Below are positions 1 to 5,238 of a stretch of DNA of 7,525 nt, piece after piece. Source of the DNA: CAZBDU01 sp964490725 (GTDB taxonomy: Bacteria > Spirochaetota > Spirochaetia > SZUA-6 > DRHE01); assembly GCA_964490725.1 (NCBI GenBank), contig CAZBDU010000160.1, positions 1 to 7,525 on the forward strand, written 5' to 3'. The position numbers and the translations under genes were made by a program. The notes beneath the pieces are model-generated. The model had not been told where the DNA came from, searched no databases, and worked only from the letters and a program-made list of their open reading frames with translations. The stretch's first letter is position 1. The number at the start of each line of letters is the position of its first letter.

Positions 1-133
1 GCCCGAGGCGGCCGGCTCCTGCGGCCCTGCCCGTGCGGCGCCCGAACCGGCCGGCTCCTTCGGCCCGTCCCGTCCCGGCGCCCGGGCGGCGGCCCGTCGA
101 TCCCCGTTGATGCCGCGCCGGTTTTTCGAGTAG
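1..133. other. GC-rich stretch with degenerate tandem repeat; possible tail of an upstream gene
   Basis: No complete gene is visible here. Two related units of about 39 bp sit side by side at roughly 2-40 and 41-80, both containing GGCCGGCTCCT followed by a CGGCCC block. Read on the plus strand in the frame ending at the TAG at 131-133, they give Pro/Ala/Gly-rich repeats of the type PEAAGSCGPARAA then PEPAGSFGPSRPG, which would suit a low-complexity C-terminal tail of a gene that starts outside the window. Another plus frame stops at the TGA at 108-110 and looks about as plausible, and the minus strand has no stop here, so the coding frame cannot be decided. No Rho-independent terminator with a U tract is seen. 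Confidence 0.3.
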
Positions 134-135
134 CC

Positions 136-144
136 TGCTAAGGT
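136..144 (+). promoter_or_regulatory. Possible extended -10 promoter of the DUF362 gene
   Basis: TGCTAAGGT reads as an extended -10 (TG-n followed by TAAGGT at 139-144). The identical nine bases occur at 7272-7280 before the lipoprotein gene, and TGCTACACT lies before the response regulator. No convincing -35 lies 16-18 bp upstream, so this promoter would depend on the TG extension or on an activator. The start would fall near 151, about 29 bases before the ATG. TAAGGT matches the sigma70 consensus at only three of six positions. Confidence 0.35.
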
Positions 145-162
145 ACCTGCACAAGGTACCTG
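140..162. repeat. Tandem 10-bp repeat, each copy an 8-bp palindrome; possible operator
   Basis: AAGGTACCTG occurs at 140-149 and again at 153-162, a 13-bp period. Each copy contains the perfect palindrome AGGTACCT (141-148 and 154-161). The two palindromes can also pair with one another as an 8-bp stem with a five-base loop. The first copy overlaps the proposed -10 and the second overlaps or follows the expected transcription start, a good position for a repressor. Which protein would bind is unknown. Confidence 0.5.
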
Positions 163-179
163 AATGTCGAAGAGAGCCG

Positions 180-1313
180 ATGGACAAGTCGCGGGTGGCG
201 GTGGTGCGCTGCGGCAGCTACGACGAGGATCAGATATTCGAGGCGGTTTCCGAAGGGGTCAGGCTTCTGGGCGGGACGGAACGCTTCGCAGCCCTGGGCG
301 AGCGGGTCCTGCTGAAGCCGAACGTGCTGGCGGGGGATCCCCCCGAGCGGGCGGTCTGTACGCACCCGGCGGTGCTCAAGGCAGCGGCCCGGCTGCTCCG
401 GGGGCAATCGCGGCGGCTGCGCTACGGCGACTCGCCGGGGGCCGGGAAGGCGGCGCCGCATCTGCGGCGGGCGCGCCTGGAGCCCGCCGCGGCGGAGGTT
501 GGCCTGGAGCAGGCGGAGTTCGACCGGGGCCGGGAGGTCCCTTTTGCCGCCTCCCCCTTTCCCGCGGTGGACCGCTTCCTGCTCGCGGAGGGCGTTCTGG
601 AGGCGGACTGCCTGGTGAGCCTGAGCAAGATGAAGACGCACAACCTGGTGAGGATGACCGGAGCGGTGAAGAACCTCTACGGCTGCGTGCCGGGGCTGCA
701 GAAGAAGGCGCTGCACCTGCGCTTTCCGGACGCCTTCGGCTTCTCCCGCATGCTGGTGGCTCTCAACCTGCGACTCAGGGCAAGGCTGCACATCATGGAC
801 GCGGTGGTGGCCATGCAGGGCAACGGGCCGCGTGGAGGCGATCCGGCGCCGGTGGGCCTGCTGCTGTTCTCCGCCGACCCGGTGGCGCTGGACGCGGTCA
901 TGTGCCGCCTGGTGGACCTGGATCCGCTGAACGTTCCCACCACGCGCCCCGGCCGGGAGTGGGGGCTGGGCACGTACCTGGAGGATGAGATCGAGCTGGT
1001 GGGAGACCCCCCGGCGGCCCAGAGCGGCGCGGACTTCAAAGTGCCTCGCGGCCCGGTGGGGGACTCCTCCGCCAGCGGCGCCATGGGGTTCATCAACAAC
1101 CTGATCTCCCGGCGGCCGGCGATCCAGCGGCGGCGCTGCCGACTGTGCGGGGAGTGCGTCGCCGCCTGTCCGGTGCGGCCGCAGGCGCTCTCCTGGCCGG
1201 ACCGTACGGCTCCCCCGGTGTTCTCCTACAGCCGCTGCATCCGCTGCTGGTGCTGCCAGGAGATCTGTCCCGAGGGGGCCATCCAGGCGAAACGCTCGGT
1301 GCTGAAGGTCTGA
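180..1313 (+). CDS. DUF362 domain protein with C-terminal double 4Fe-4S ferredoxin domain
   Basis: This 377-residue cytoplasmic protein belongs to the DUF362 iron-sulfur family, whose biochemical role is not established; members are often annotated simply as 4Fe-4S binding proteins. DUF362 spans about residues 5-285. Typical blocks are VLLKPNVL (43-50), SLSKMKTHNLVRMTGAVKN (147-165, the usual K-x-K-T-H and G-x-x-K-N), and a late block with SADPVALDAV (231-240). The C-terminus carries two cluster motifs: C320-C323-C326-C330-P and C353-C356-C359-C363-P, with an extra cysteine at 358. The ATG at 180 is chosen because the N-terminus RVAVVRCGSYDED is where this domain normally begins. The ribosome site is weak (GAGAG). 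The ATG at 164 is in another frame. The gene stands alone and converges on the minus-strand operon. It may use electrons in an anaerobic redox reaction, but the substrate cannot be named. Confidence 0.9.
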   Translation: MDKSRVAVVRCGSYDEDQIFEAVSEGVRLLGGTERFAALGERVLLKPNVLAGDPPERAVCTHPAVLKAAARLLRGQSRRLRYGDSPGAGKAAPHLRRARLEPAAAEVGLEQAEFDRGREVPFAASPFPAVDRFLLAEGVLEADCLVSLSKMKTHNLVRMTGAVKNLYGCVPGLQKKALHLRFPDAFGFSRMLVALNLRLRARLHIMDAVVAMQGNGPRGGDPAPVGLLLFSADPVALDAVMCRLVDLDPLNVPTTRPGREWGLGTYLEDEIELVGDPPAAQSGADFKVPRGPVGDSSASGAMGFINNLISRRPAIQRRRCRLCGECVAACPVRPQALSWPDRTAPPVFSYSRCIRCWCCQEICPEGAIQAKRSVLKV

Positions 1314-1377
1314 GGCGGCGGGCGCGGCAGGCCGCGGGAGCCCGTGAGCCCGGCGGGCTCTCTCCGCAGCCGCCGCC
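1314..1377. terminator. Nested inverted repeats between convergent genes; possible bidirectional terminator
   Basis: The gap between two convergent stop codons (1311-1313 and 1380-1382) is almost entirely foldable. An outer 8-bp perfect stem pairs 1314-1321 (GGCGGCGG) with 1370-1377 (CCGCCGCC). Inside it is a 7-bp perfect stem, GAGCCCG at 1338-1344 with CGGGCTC at 1354-1360, and a 9-base loop. No T tract follows on either strand, so classical intrinsic termination is not assured. Location and symmetry favour a shared terminator. Confidence 0.5.
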
Positions 1378-1379
1378 GG

Positions 1380-2120
1380 CTACCACACCCCCAGTGAGGT
1401 CAGCTTGGCGGTGACCAGCCGGGCCCAGGCGCGGTTGGCGCTGGGATTGGCCGGGCTGGGGTGCAGGATGGTATCGGTTCGCGGGGCCTCCGCCCGCCCT
1501 TTCAGCACGGCCCGGATGCGGCTTGCGGTGAAGTTGCCGATGCCGATCACCCACTGCGGCTCCAGGATTTCCAGCACTGCGGCCAGGTGGCGGTCGCAGA
1601 CCCGAAACAGGGGCTCCCGGTCGGCGGAGGCCAGCCTGTCGGGGGTGCGGTTTCTGCCGCTGTCCTCGAGAAAGAGAAGCGGGCAGTAGTTGGCCACGAA
1701 GTGCTCGCGGAAGAACCGCCCGGCGCTGCCGAAGCGCTCTGCCATGAGGCCCCATAGCCGGCGGCCGCTGACCTCGCTGCGGCGGCAGTCGAAGCCCTCC
1801 ACGGGCCTGGCCGGGTGCTCGCGCTCGGGGCCGTCCACCGGGGCGGCGATGCCCATCCAGTCCCGCACCGCCGCCACCTCTCCGAAGGGAACGCCGGTCT
1901 GGGCCATGCCCCAGGGACCGGGGTTCATGCCCAGGAATACCACGCGCTTGGGCGCCCGGCCGAAGCGCTCCAGGTAGATGCGGTGCGGCTCCCAGGCGTA
2001 ACGCAGCGGGTTGTAGACTGCGCTCACCGGGGCGGAAAAGCGCAGCCGTTGCGCCTCGGCGGCCAGCCGCCGGGCGGCCTCGATCAGGCCGCTGGCCTCC
2101 CGCGACCCGCCGGCATTCAC
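1380..2120 (-). CDS. smug1: SMUG1-type uracil-DNA glycosylase
   Basis: This 246-residue enzyme would remove uracil, and probably oxidised thymine derivatives such as 5-hydroxymethyluracil, from DNA as the first step of base excision repair. Similarity to animal SMUG1 is clear along the length. Motif 1 is GMNPGPWGMAQTGVPFGEV at residues 64-82, with the active-site Asn at 66 and the base-stacking Phe at 79. NYCPLLFL around 144-151 holds the uracil-recognition Asn144. Motif 2 is HPSPANP at 220-226 with catalytic His220. SEVSG and SGRN are also shared with the animal enzyme. The GTG at 2118-2120 is the start: GGAGGA lies five bases before it, and upstream codons belong to the preceding gene in another frame. 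It is the second gene of an operon, 37 bp after the polynucleotide kinase. SMUG1 is uncommon in bacteria, though known from some, for example Geobacter. Confidence 0.95.
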   Translation of the reverse strand: MNAGGSREASGLIEAARRLAAEAQRLRFSAPVSAVYNPLRYAWEPHRIYLERFGRAPKRVVFLGMNPGPWGMAQTGVPFGEVAAVRDWMGIAAPVDGPEREHPARPVEGFDCRRSEVSGRRLWGLMAERFGSAGRFFREHFVANYCPLLFLEDSGRNRTPDRLASADREPLFRVCDRHLAAVLEILEPQWVIGIGNFTASRIRAVLKGRAEAPRTDTILHPSPANPSANRAWARLVTAKLTSLGVW

Positions 2121-2157
2121 GGCCGTCCTCCGGAGGCTCCAGGCAGCCGCCGCTTCC

Positions 2158-3099
2158 TCACCGCCGACCTCCCGGCTCCGGGAGCTGCGTGCCGTCGGGA
2201 GAGAGGAAGACCGAGCCGAAGAGGAGGGTGACCACCTCCGCCGCGGCAAAAGGCGGGGCGGTGAGGCGGATCCAGCGCCGGGCGGTGTCCACCTCGGCCG
2301 CGATGCCCAGCGCCAGGACCAGCTGCCGTGCGTCGCAGAGGGCGCAGAGCCGCCCGGCGCTGTCGCCGGGGGAGTCCGGCCACGGGACCTCGCCGTGCAG
2401 GCCGAGCTCCTGGTAGAACAGCTCGGTCTCCCGCGCCTCCAGAAAATAGCGCCGGAACCGCGCCTGCCGGTAGGCCCGGCGTTCCTCGGGGGTCTTGGCC
2501 CGGGCCGCAGCGGAGCTGTGCAGGCGCAGGATGCGCGCCCGGGAGCGGCGAAAGCCGGCCAGGGCGTCCTCCACGTAGCGGCCGCCCCCCAGGGCGAGGA
2601 GCAGGTCCGGCCGCAGCAGGTCAATGAGGTGATACTGGAACTCCCGTGCCACGTGTCCCTGCACGAAGCCGGAAGAATCCACGATGAGCCGCTCCGTCCG
2701 CTTCTCCGCCGCCAGGTCCTGCAGCCTGCGGATGCCGGCCAGGGTCTGCAGGAGGTGCCCGCTGGGGGTCGTAGAGCCCACGAAGCGCAGGAATGTCTCT
2801 CCGCCCCGCCCGCCGCCCTCTCCGGCCGACGCCCCCGGACGCCAGCCCCTGGGAAAGAGGCGCATTCCCACCGTGGCGGGCGGACCGATCACGGACTGCC
2901 CGGGGTCGCAGTCCAGGTAGCCGGCGGCGAAGCCCGGCGCCAGGTTGTCCAGCAGGTACCGGCAGAGGGTGCTCTTGCCGGCGTCGGCCCCGCCGATGAC
3001 GTAAACCGTGAGCGGGCCGGCACCGCCCTGGGCCGGGGATTCGGCGGCCAGCTGCGCCGCCTGCCGCCAGTCCGCCGGAATCCGGGTTACCGCATCCAT
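2158..3099 (-). CDS. Clp1/Grc3-type polynucleotide 5'-hydroxyl kinase
   Basis: This 313-residue P-loop protein resembles the Clp1/Grc3/Nol9 kinases (CLP1_P domain), which phosphorylate 5'-OH ends of RNA or DNA. Walker A is GGADAGKST at residues 36-44. It is followed by GYLDCDPGQS (60-69), the family's YLDxDPGQ signature. FVGSTTPSGH (106-115) and LIVDSSGFVQGHVA (138-151) match the following conserved blocks. Residues about 248-302, with ALGIA and LLFGSV, resemble the small C-terminal domain of Grc3/Nol9. No N-terminal beta domain is present, so it is shorter than eukaryotic members. The ATG at 3097-3099 is preceded by GGGGAAGAAG. An upstream in-frame start would have to read through the promoter at 3188-3217 and lacks conserved residues. 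It heads an operon with the SMUG1-type glycosylase, suggesting DNA end repair. An RNA substrate is equally possible from sequence alone. Confidence 0.85.
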   Translation of the reverse strand: MDAVTRIPADWRQAAQLAAESPAQGGAGPLTVYVIGGADAGKSTLCRYLLDNLAPGFAAGYLDCDPGQSVIGPPATVGMRLFPRGWRPGASAGEGGGRGGETFLRFVGSTTPSGHLLQTLAGIRRLQDLAAEKRTERLIVDSSGFVQGHVAREFQYHLIDLLRPDLLLALGGGRYVEDALAGFRRSRARILRLHSSAAARAKTPEERRAYRQARFRRYFLEARETELFYQELGLHGEVPWPDSPGDSAGRLCALCDARQLVLALGIAAEVDTARRWIRLTAPPFAAAEVVTLLFGSVFLSPDGTQLPEPGGRR

Positions 3100-3121
3100 T
3101 CTTCTTCCCCGCGGGCCACGT

Positions 3122-3162
3122 CCCGCCCGCGCAGGGTGGCGCCCCTGCCCGGTGGGGGCGGG
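3122..3162 (-). promoter_or_regulatory. Stem-loop in the 5' leader of the kinase/glycosylase operon
   Basis: Within the predicted 80-base leader, 3122-3128 (CCCGCCC on plus) pairs with 3156-3162 (GGGCGGG), and inside it 3131-3136 (GCAGGG) pairs with 3143-3148 (CCCTGC) around a six-base loop. Both stems are perfect. It matches no riboswitch class I recognise. High GC makes chance stems common, so a regulatory role is only a suggestion. Confidence 0.35.
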
Positions 3163-3187
3163 CTCCTCCCTGCGATGTGTGTCTTCT

Positions 3188-3217
3188 ATGATATTGTCTA
3201 CCCAGTCAGATTGACAA
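3188..3217 (-). promoter_or_regulatory. Sigma70-like promoter of the kinase/glycosylase operon
   Basis: On the minus strand a -35 TTGTCA (plus 3212-3217, five of six consensus bases) is separated by 18 bp from a -10 TATCAT (plus 3188-3193, five of six). Transcription would begin near 3181, leaving a leader of about 80 bases before the kinase ATG at 3099. This is one of the few AT-rich patches in the window, which adds support. Confidence 0.7.
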
Positions 3218-3218
3218 T
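3193..3218. repeat. Inverted repeat over the promoter; possible operator
   Basis: ATTGTC at 3193-3198 and GACAAT at 3213-3218 form a perfect 6-bp inverted repeat with 14 bp between arms and 20 bp between arm centres, about two helical turns. It spans the -10 to -35 interval of the minus-strand promoter and lies just before the divergent remnant gene, where a dimeric repressor could act. One arm coincides with the -35 element, so part of the symmetry may be incidental. Confidence 0.35.
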
Positions 3219-3231
3219 GGAAGGGGAACGC

Positions 3232-3430
3232 ATGAGTAGAGCCCTGCGCAGGCTCGTGATTGCGGGAGGGGCTGTCTGCGCTGGTCGCGGAGATTCCGGC
3301 CGGGGCGTGGTTGTGGTTCCGCGGGCGGTCCTTCCCCAAGGCCCGCGGCAGCGTGCGGCTGGAAGCCCTGGGAGGGCCGGTGGAGACCGTGCGGGGGCTT
3401 CTTCAGGGGACTGAGTCCACCAGCGCCTGA
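3232..3430 (+). pseudogene. Frameshifted, truncated N-terminus of a penicillin-acylase-like protein
   Basis: An ATG at 3232 has a good ribosome site (GGAAGGGG, five bases away) and opens MSRALRRLVIAGGAVCA, a signal-anchor start. That frame then becomes meaningless. The next frame, entered by a one-base shift near 3278-3284, continues sensibly as ALVAEIPAGAWLWFRGRSFP, then KARGSVRLEALGGPVETVR, up to 3394. Together these resemble the start of penicillin-acylase-family Ntn hydrolases: positive start, membrane helix, then a short S-x-P, G-x-x-R-L and PVE-x-x-R pattern just before the mature enzyme. Expected downstream sequence is absent. After 3394 the reading passes into the antisense of the 3' end of the next gene and stops at 3428-3430. 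I infer a gene destroyed by deletion and a frameshift. The family assignment rests on a short, weakly conserved segment. A small real membrane peptide is the main alternative. Confidence 0.45.
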
Positions 3431-4200
3431 AGGCTGTCCTTCACAGTGGAGAGCTCGATCTCCCGTTCGGCGGTGTAATCCTTCAGCGTGGCGGCGGGCT
3501 TGCCCGCCCCGCCCAGCACCTCCTCCACCGCTTCCCGGCTCACCCCCCAGCCCCACAACTCTGCGAAGGTGGTCTTGCCCCGCACCGTGCGGTCCTCCGG
3601 GGTGTGCTCGTCGCCGGCGGGGGCCGCCGCGGCGCTTTCGGCCCCGGGGGCGCCGGCCGCCGGCTCCGCAGCCCCGTCATCCGGCGCGGCCTCCACCTGG
3701 GGGGCAGGCGGGGCCGCGGCCGTGCGCTCGCCTGCGGCCCGGTCCTGAAGCGCCTGCAGCTCCGCCGTGGAGAGCCGTCCCGCCAGGAGAGGGAGCGCCC
3801 CCGCAGGCAGGAGCGTGTCATCCGCCGGCGTGTAGGGCCGGTCCGTGTACAGGGCCACGAACCAGCGCACCGAGTCCGTGCCGATTTCGCCGCCCGCCAG
3901 GCCTGCGTACAGCTCCTCCAGGCCTTTGACCTGGAAGAGGGCGGGATCGGCCGGCTCCCGCACCTCGAAGGCCTGCACCAGGACCTCCACGGGCACCGCA
4001 AAGCTGCTGCTGATGTCCCCCAGGGTATAGGAGCCGCGAATGTCTGCCGGGTCGTACTGCCCGGCGAACTCCCCGGAGGAGTAGGTGGCCGGCACCTTGC
4101 TGGCTGTGGTCTGCCACAGGTTCAGCGCCATGGTGCCGCCGATCCCGGCCGCGAACACCCCGATGATGAGGGGGGCCAGGTGTCTGGATCGCAGGGTCAT
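3403..4200 (-). CDS. Membrane-anchored protein with two RG-x-x-T(L/F) modules, partner of the polyferredoxin
   Basis: This 265-residue protein has no function I can name. A basic N-terminus (MTLRSRH) precedes one membrane helix at about 8-28, so by the positive-inside rule the rest should face outward. Two copies of one module follow. Copy 1 begins IRGSYTLGDISSSFAVPVEV (54-73) and continues as VKGLEELY then TDSVRWFV (about 91-115). Copy 2 begins VRGKTTFAELWGWGVSREAV (206-225) and continues as TLKDYTAER then STVKDSLQALVD (about 238-262). Each looks like a compact helical unit. An Ala/Pro-rich, acidic linker (about 155-203) joins them. I recall similar modules in proteins associated with NapH-like ferredoxins or membrane cytochromes, without an assigned role. 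The ATG at 4198-4200 overlaps the preceding stop as TGATG and has a strong AAGGAGG seven bases upstream. Translational coupling implies that it works with the polyferredoxin, perhaps as an assembly or docking subunit. Confidence 0.8.
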   Translation of the reverse strand: MTLRSRHLAPLIIGVFAAGIGGTMALNLWQTTASKVPATYSSGEFAGQYDPADIRGSYTLGDISSSFAVPVEVLVQAFEVREPADPALFQVKGLEELYAGLAGGEIGTDSVRWFVALYTDRPYTPADDTLLPAGALPLLAGRLSTAELQALQDRAAGERTAAAPPAPQVEAAPDDGAAEPAAGAPGAESAAAAPAGDEHTPEDRTVRGKTTFAELWGWGVSREAVEEVLGGAGKPAATLKDYTAEREIELSTVKDSLQALVDSVP

Positions 4201-5060
4201 CAGGCCGCCTCCTTCCCTCTGCGCGCCCCGCCGGTCCCGGCCGGGCCCAGGCTCAGCTCGACGGTGGCGGCCACCGGACAGGACTGCTCCGAGGTGCAGC
4301 GCAGGCAGCTGATGCACTGGTGATTCCGCACCGCCTTTCCCGTGGAGACGGGGATGTTCATGGGGCAGCTGCGGTCGCACGCCTTGCAGTCGATGCAGGT
4401 GGGGGCGTTGCGGCGGATCTTGAAGATGCGGAACAGGTTGGTGAGGCCCAGCACGGCGCCGTAGGGACAGGCGTACTTGCAGAAGGGACGCTCCACGAAC
4501 AGGGAAGCGGCCAGCACCGCCCCCAGCACCACCAGCCCGGCCGTCGCCACCTCGCTGGTCCAGAAGTTGAACAGGGCGTAGTAGGGGTCGAAGCTCTCGA
4601 AGAAGAGCCTGGCCGAGAGGGCGGTCATGACCACGATCCAGGCCAGCATCCCGTAGCGCAGGTAGCGCAGCACCCGATCTACCCTGGCGGGGATCAGGCG
4701 GTTGAAGCGCCGCCGGAAGATCTTTCTGCCCAGCTTGCCGATCCACTCCTGGATCGAGCCGAGGGGGCAGACCCAGCCGCAGAAGGCCGGACCCACCAGC
4801 ACGCTGAGACCAAGAACGATGAACATGAGGATGAACGCCGCCGAATGGATCTTGCGCACCAGCGTCCCCTCGGTGATGAAGGTGTAGATCGACACCACCC
4901 CTCCGAAGGGGCAGATGGCGTGCAGTGAGGCCGATGAAAGCACGGGGATGGCGATCCCCCGCTCCACCAGCGTGTGATTGACGCTGATCAGCGCGATCAG
5001 GACGAAAAAGAAGATCTGAATTGCCAGCCGGATCCGCCCGGCCTTGCGCTTCCTTGCCAT
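4200..5060 (-). CDS. NapH-like membrane polyferredoxin (4Fe-4S binding)
   Basis: This 286-residue inner-membrane protein belongs to the NapH/MauN/CcoG/NosR-C-like group that moves electrons between the quinone pool or soluble donors and a periplasmic or membrane acceptor. Predicted membrane helices lie near residues 11-30, 74-93, 136-154 and 171-190. HAICPFGG (47-54) is a typical early block. Two C-x3-CP motifs flank the helices: C94-C98 (CGWVCPLG) and C194-C198 (CKYACPYG). Two ferredoxin motifs follow: C222-C225-C228-C232-P, and C249-C252-C255-C261-P, the last with five residues instead of the usual three before the final Cys. The ATG at 5058-5060 is preceded by AGGAGG nine bases away, and the sequence upstream of it lacks conserved residues. 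Its terminal electron acceptor is not encoded here, so calling it napH would overstate the case. It heads the operon with the RG-x-x-T module protein. Confidence 0.88.
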   Translation of the reverse strand: MARKRKAGRIRLAIQIFFFVLIALISVNHTLVERGIAIPVLSSASLHAICPFGGVVSIYTFITEGTLVRKIHSAAFILMFIVLGLSVLVGPAFCGWVCPLGSIQEWIGKLGRKIFRRRFNRLIPARVDRVLRYLRYGMLAWIVVMTALSARLFFESFDPYYALFNFWTSEVATAGLVVLGAVLAASLFVERPFCKYACPYGAVLGLTNLFRIFKIRRNAPTCIDCKACDRSCPMNIPVSTGKAVRNHQCISCLRCTSEQSCPVAATVELSLGPAGTGGARRGKEAA

Positions 5061-5092
5061 GGTGGCCTGCCTCCTGAACGATTTTGGCGCTT

Positions 5093-5112
5093 GCCTCCGC
5101 GACCGCGGAGCC
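5093..5112 (-). promoter_or_regulatory. Hairpin in the polyferredoxin mRNA leader
   Basis: The minus strand reads GGCTCCGC, a GGTC loop, then GCGGAGGC. Seven of eight pairs form, with one G-G mismatch. It lies about 33 bases before the start codon and after the proposed transcription start. It may affect mRNA stability or translation. In such GC-rich DNA, chance is a real alternative. Confidence 0.35.
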
Positions 5113-5126
5113 TGTGCCTGGTCTTG

Positions 5127-5132
5127 AGTGTA
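5127..5132 (-). promoter_or_regulatory. Possible -10 of the polyferredoxin operon
   Basis: The minus strand reads TACACT (AGTGTA on plus), the same hexamer as the -10 of the divergent response regulator. No -35 match lies 16-18 bp upstream (ACGCCT at 17 bp), which fits a promoter needing an activator. The 11-bp-spaced repeats at 5164-5181 would centre about 52 bases before the predicted start near 5120. Confidence 0.4.
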
Positions 5133-5161
5133 GGCAGGAGGTGCCAAGGAGGCGTGGAGCC

Positions 5162-5184
5162 TGTGTGAAGGATCTGTGAAGAAA
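5162..5184. promoter_or_regulatory. Direct-repeat operator, probably for the adjacent OmpR-family regulator
   Basis: TGTGAAG occurs at 5164-5170 and 5175-5181, start to start exactly 11 bp. On the minus strand this is TTCACA-n5-TTCACA. Extended comparison over 11 bp keeps most positions (TGTGTGAAGGA against TCTGTGAAGAA). OmpR/PhoB-family regulators bind as head-to-tail dimers to such 10-11 bp direct repeats, as in PhoB and CpxR boxes. The site centres near 5172, about 61 bases before the regulator's predicted start and about 52 before that of the divergent operon. That the neighbouring response regulator binds here is inferred from location and geometry. Confidence 0.55.
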
Positions 5185-5196
5185 GGCGCCCCGCCT

Positions 5197-5226
5197 TTGC
5201 CAGGAGAGCTGCGGCGATGCTACACT
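5197..5226 (+). promoter_or_regulatory. Promoter of the two-component operon, extended -10
   Basis: The -35 TTGCCA (5197-5202, five of six consensus bases) and -10 TACACT (5221-5226, four of six) are 18 bp apart, and TG at 5218-5219 gives an extended -10. The start is expected near 5233, only about six bases before the ATG at 5239, so the mRNA would be nearly leaderless. No good Shine-Dalgarno site precedes that ATG, which agrees with this. Confidence 0.65.
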
Positions 5227-5238
5227 CTAGGCGGCGTC

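Noticed and set aside
2121..2624. N-terminal extension of the glycosylase to an ATG at 2624
   Set aside because: These codons are the kinase gene read in another frame; the GTG at 2120 has a good ribosome site and gives the family's normal length.
3187..3192. TATGAT as a -10 for the plus-strand remnant
   Set aside because: It fits the hexamer well but has no -35 at suitable spacing and overlaps the better minus-strand -10, so it is not listed as a promoter.
3100..3339. N-terminal extension of the kinase to an ATG at 3339
   Set aside because: It would include the promoter at 3188-3217 and the oppositely oriented remnant, and encodes no conserved residues.
2395..3414. Long plus-strand reading frame opposite the kinase gene
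   Set aside because: It is the antisense shadow of a gene with clear family motifs; its sequence is low-complexity Arg/Ala/Gly/Pro-rich and matches nothing. Long open shadows are expected at this GC content.
3604..4323. 239-codon plus-strand frame opposite the RG-x-x-T protein
   Set aside because: Shadow of the coupled minus-strand gene, which has a membrane helix, internal repeats and a strong ribosome site.
4201..4746. Extension of the RG-x-x-T protein to 4746
   Set aside because: It overlaps the polyferredoxin in another frame; the TGATG junction with AAGGAGG defines the start.
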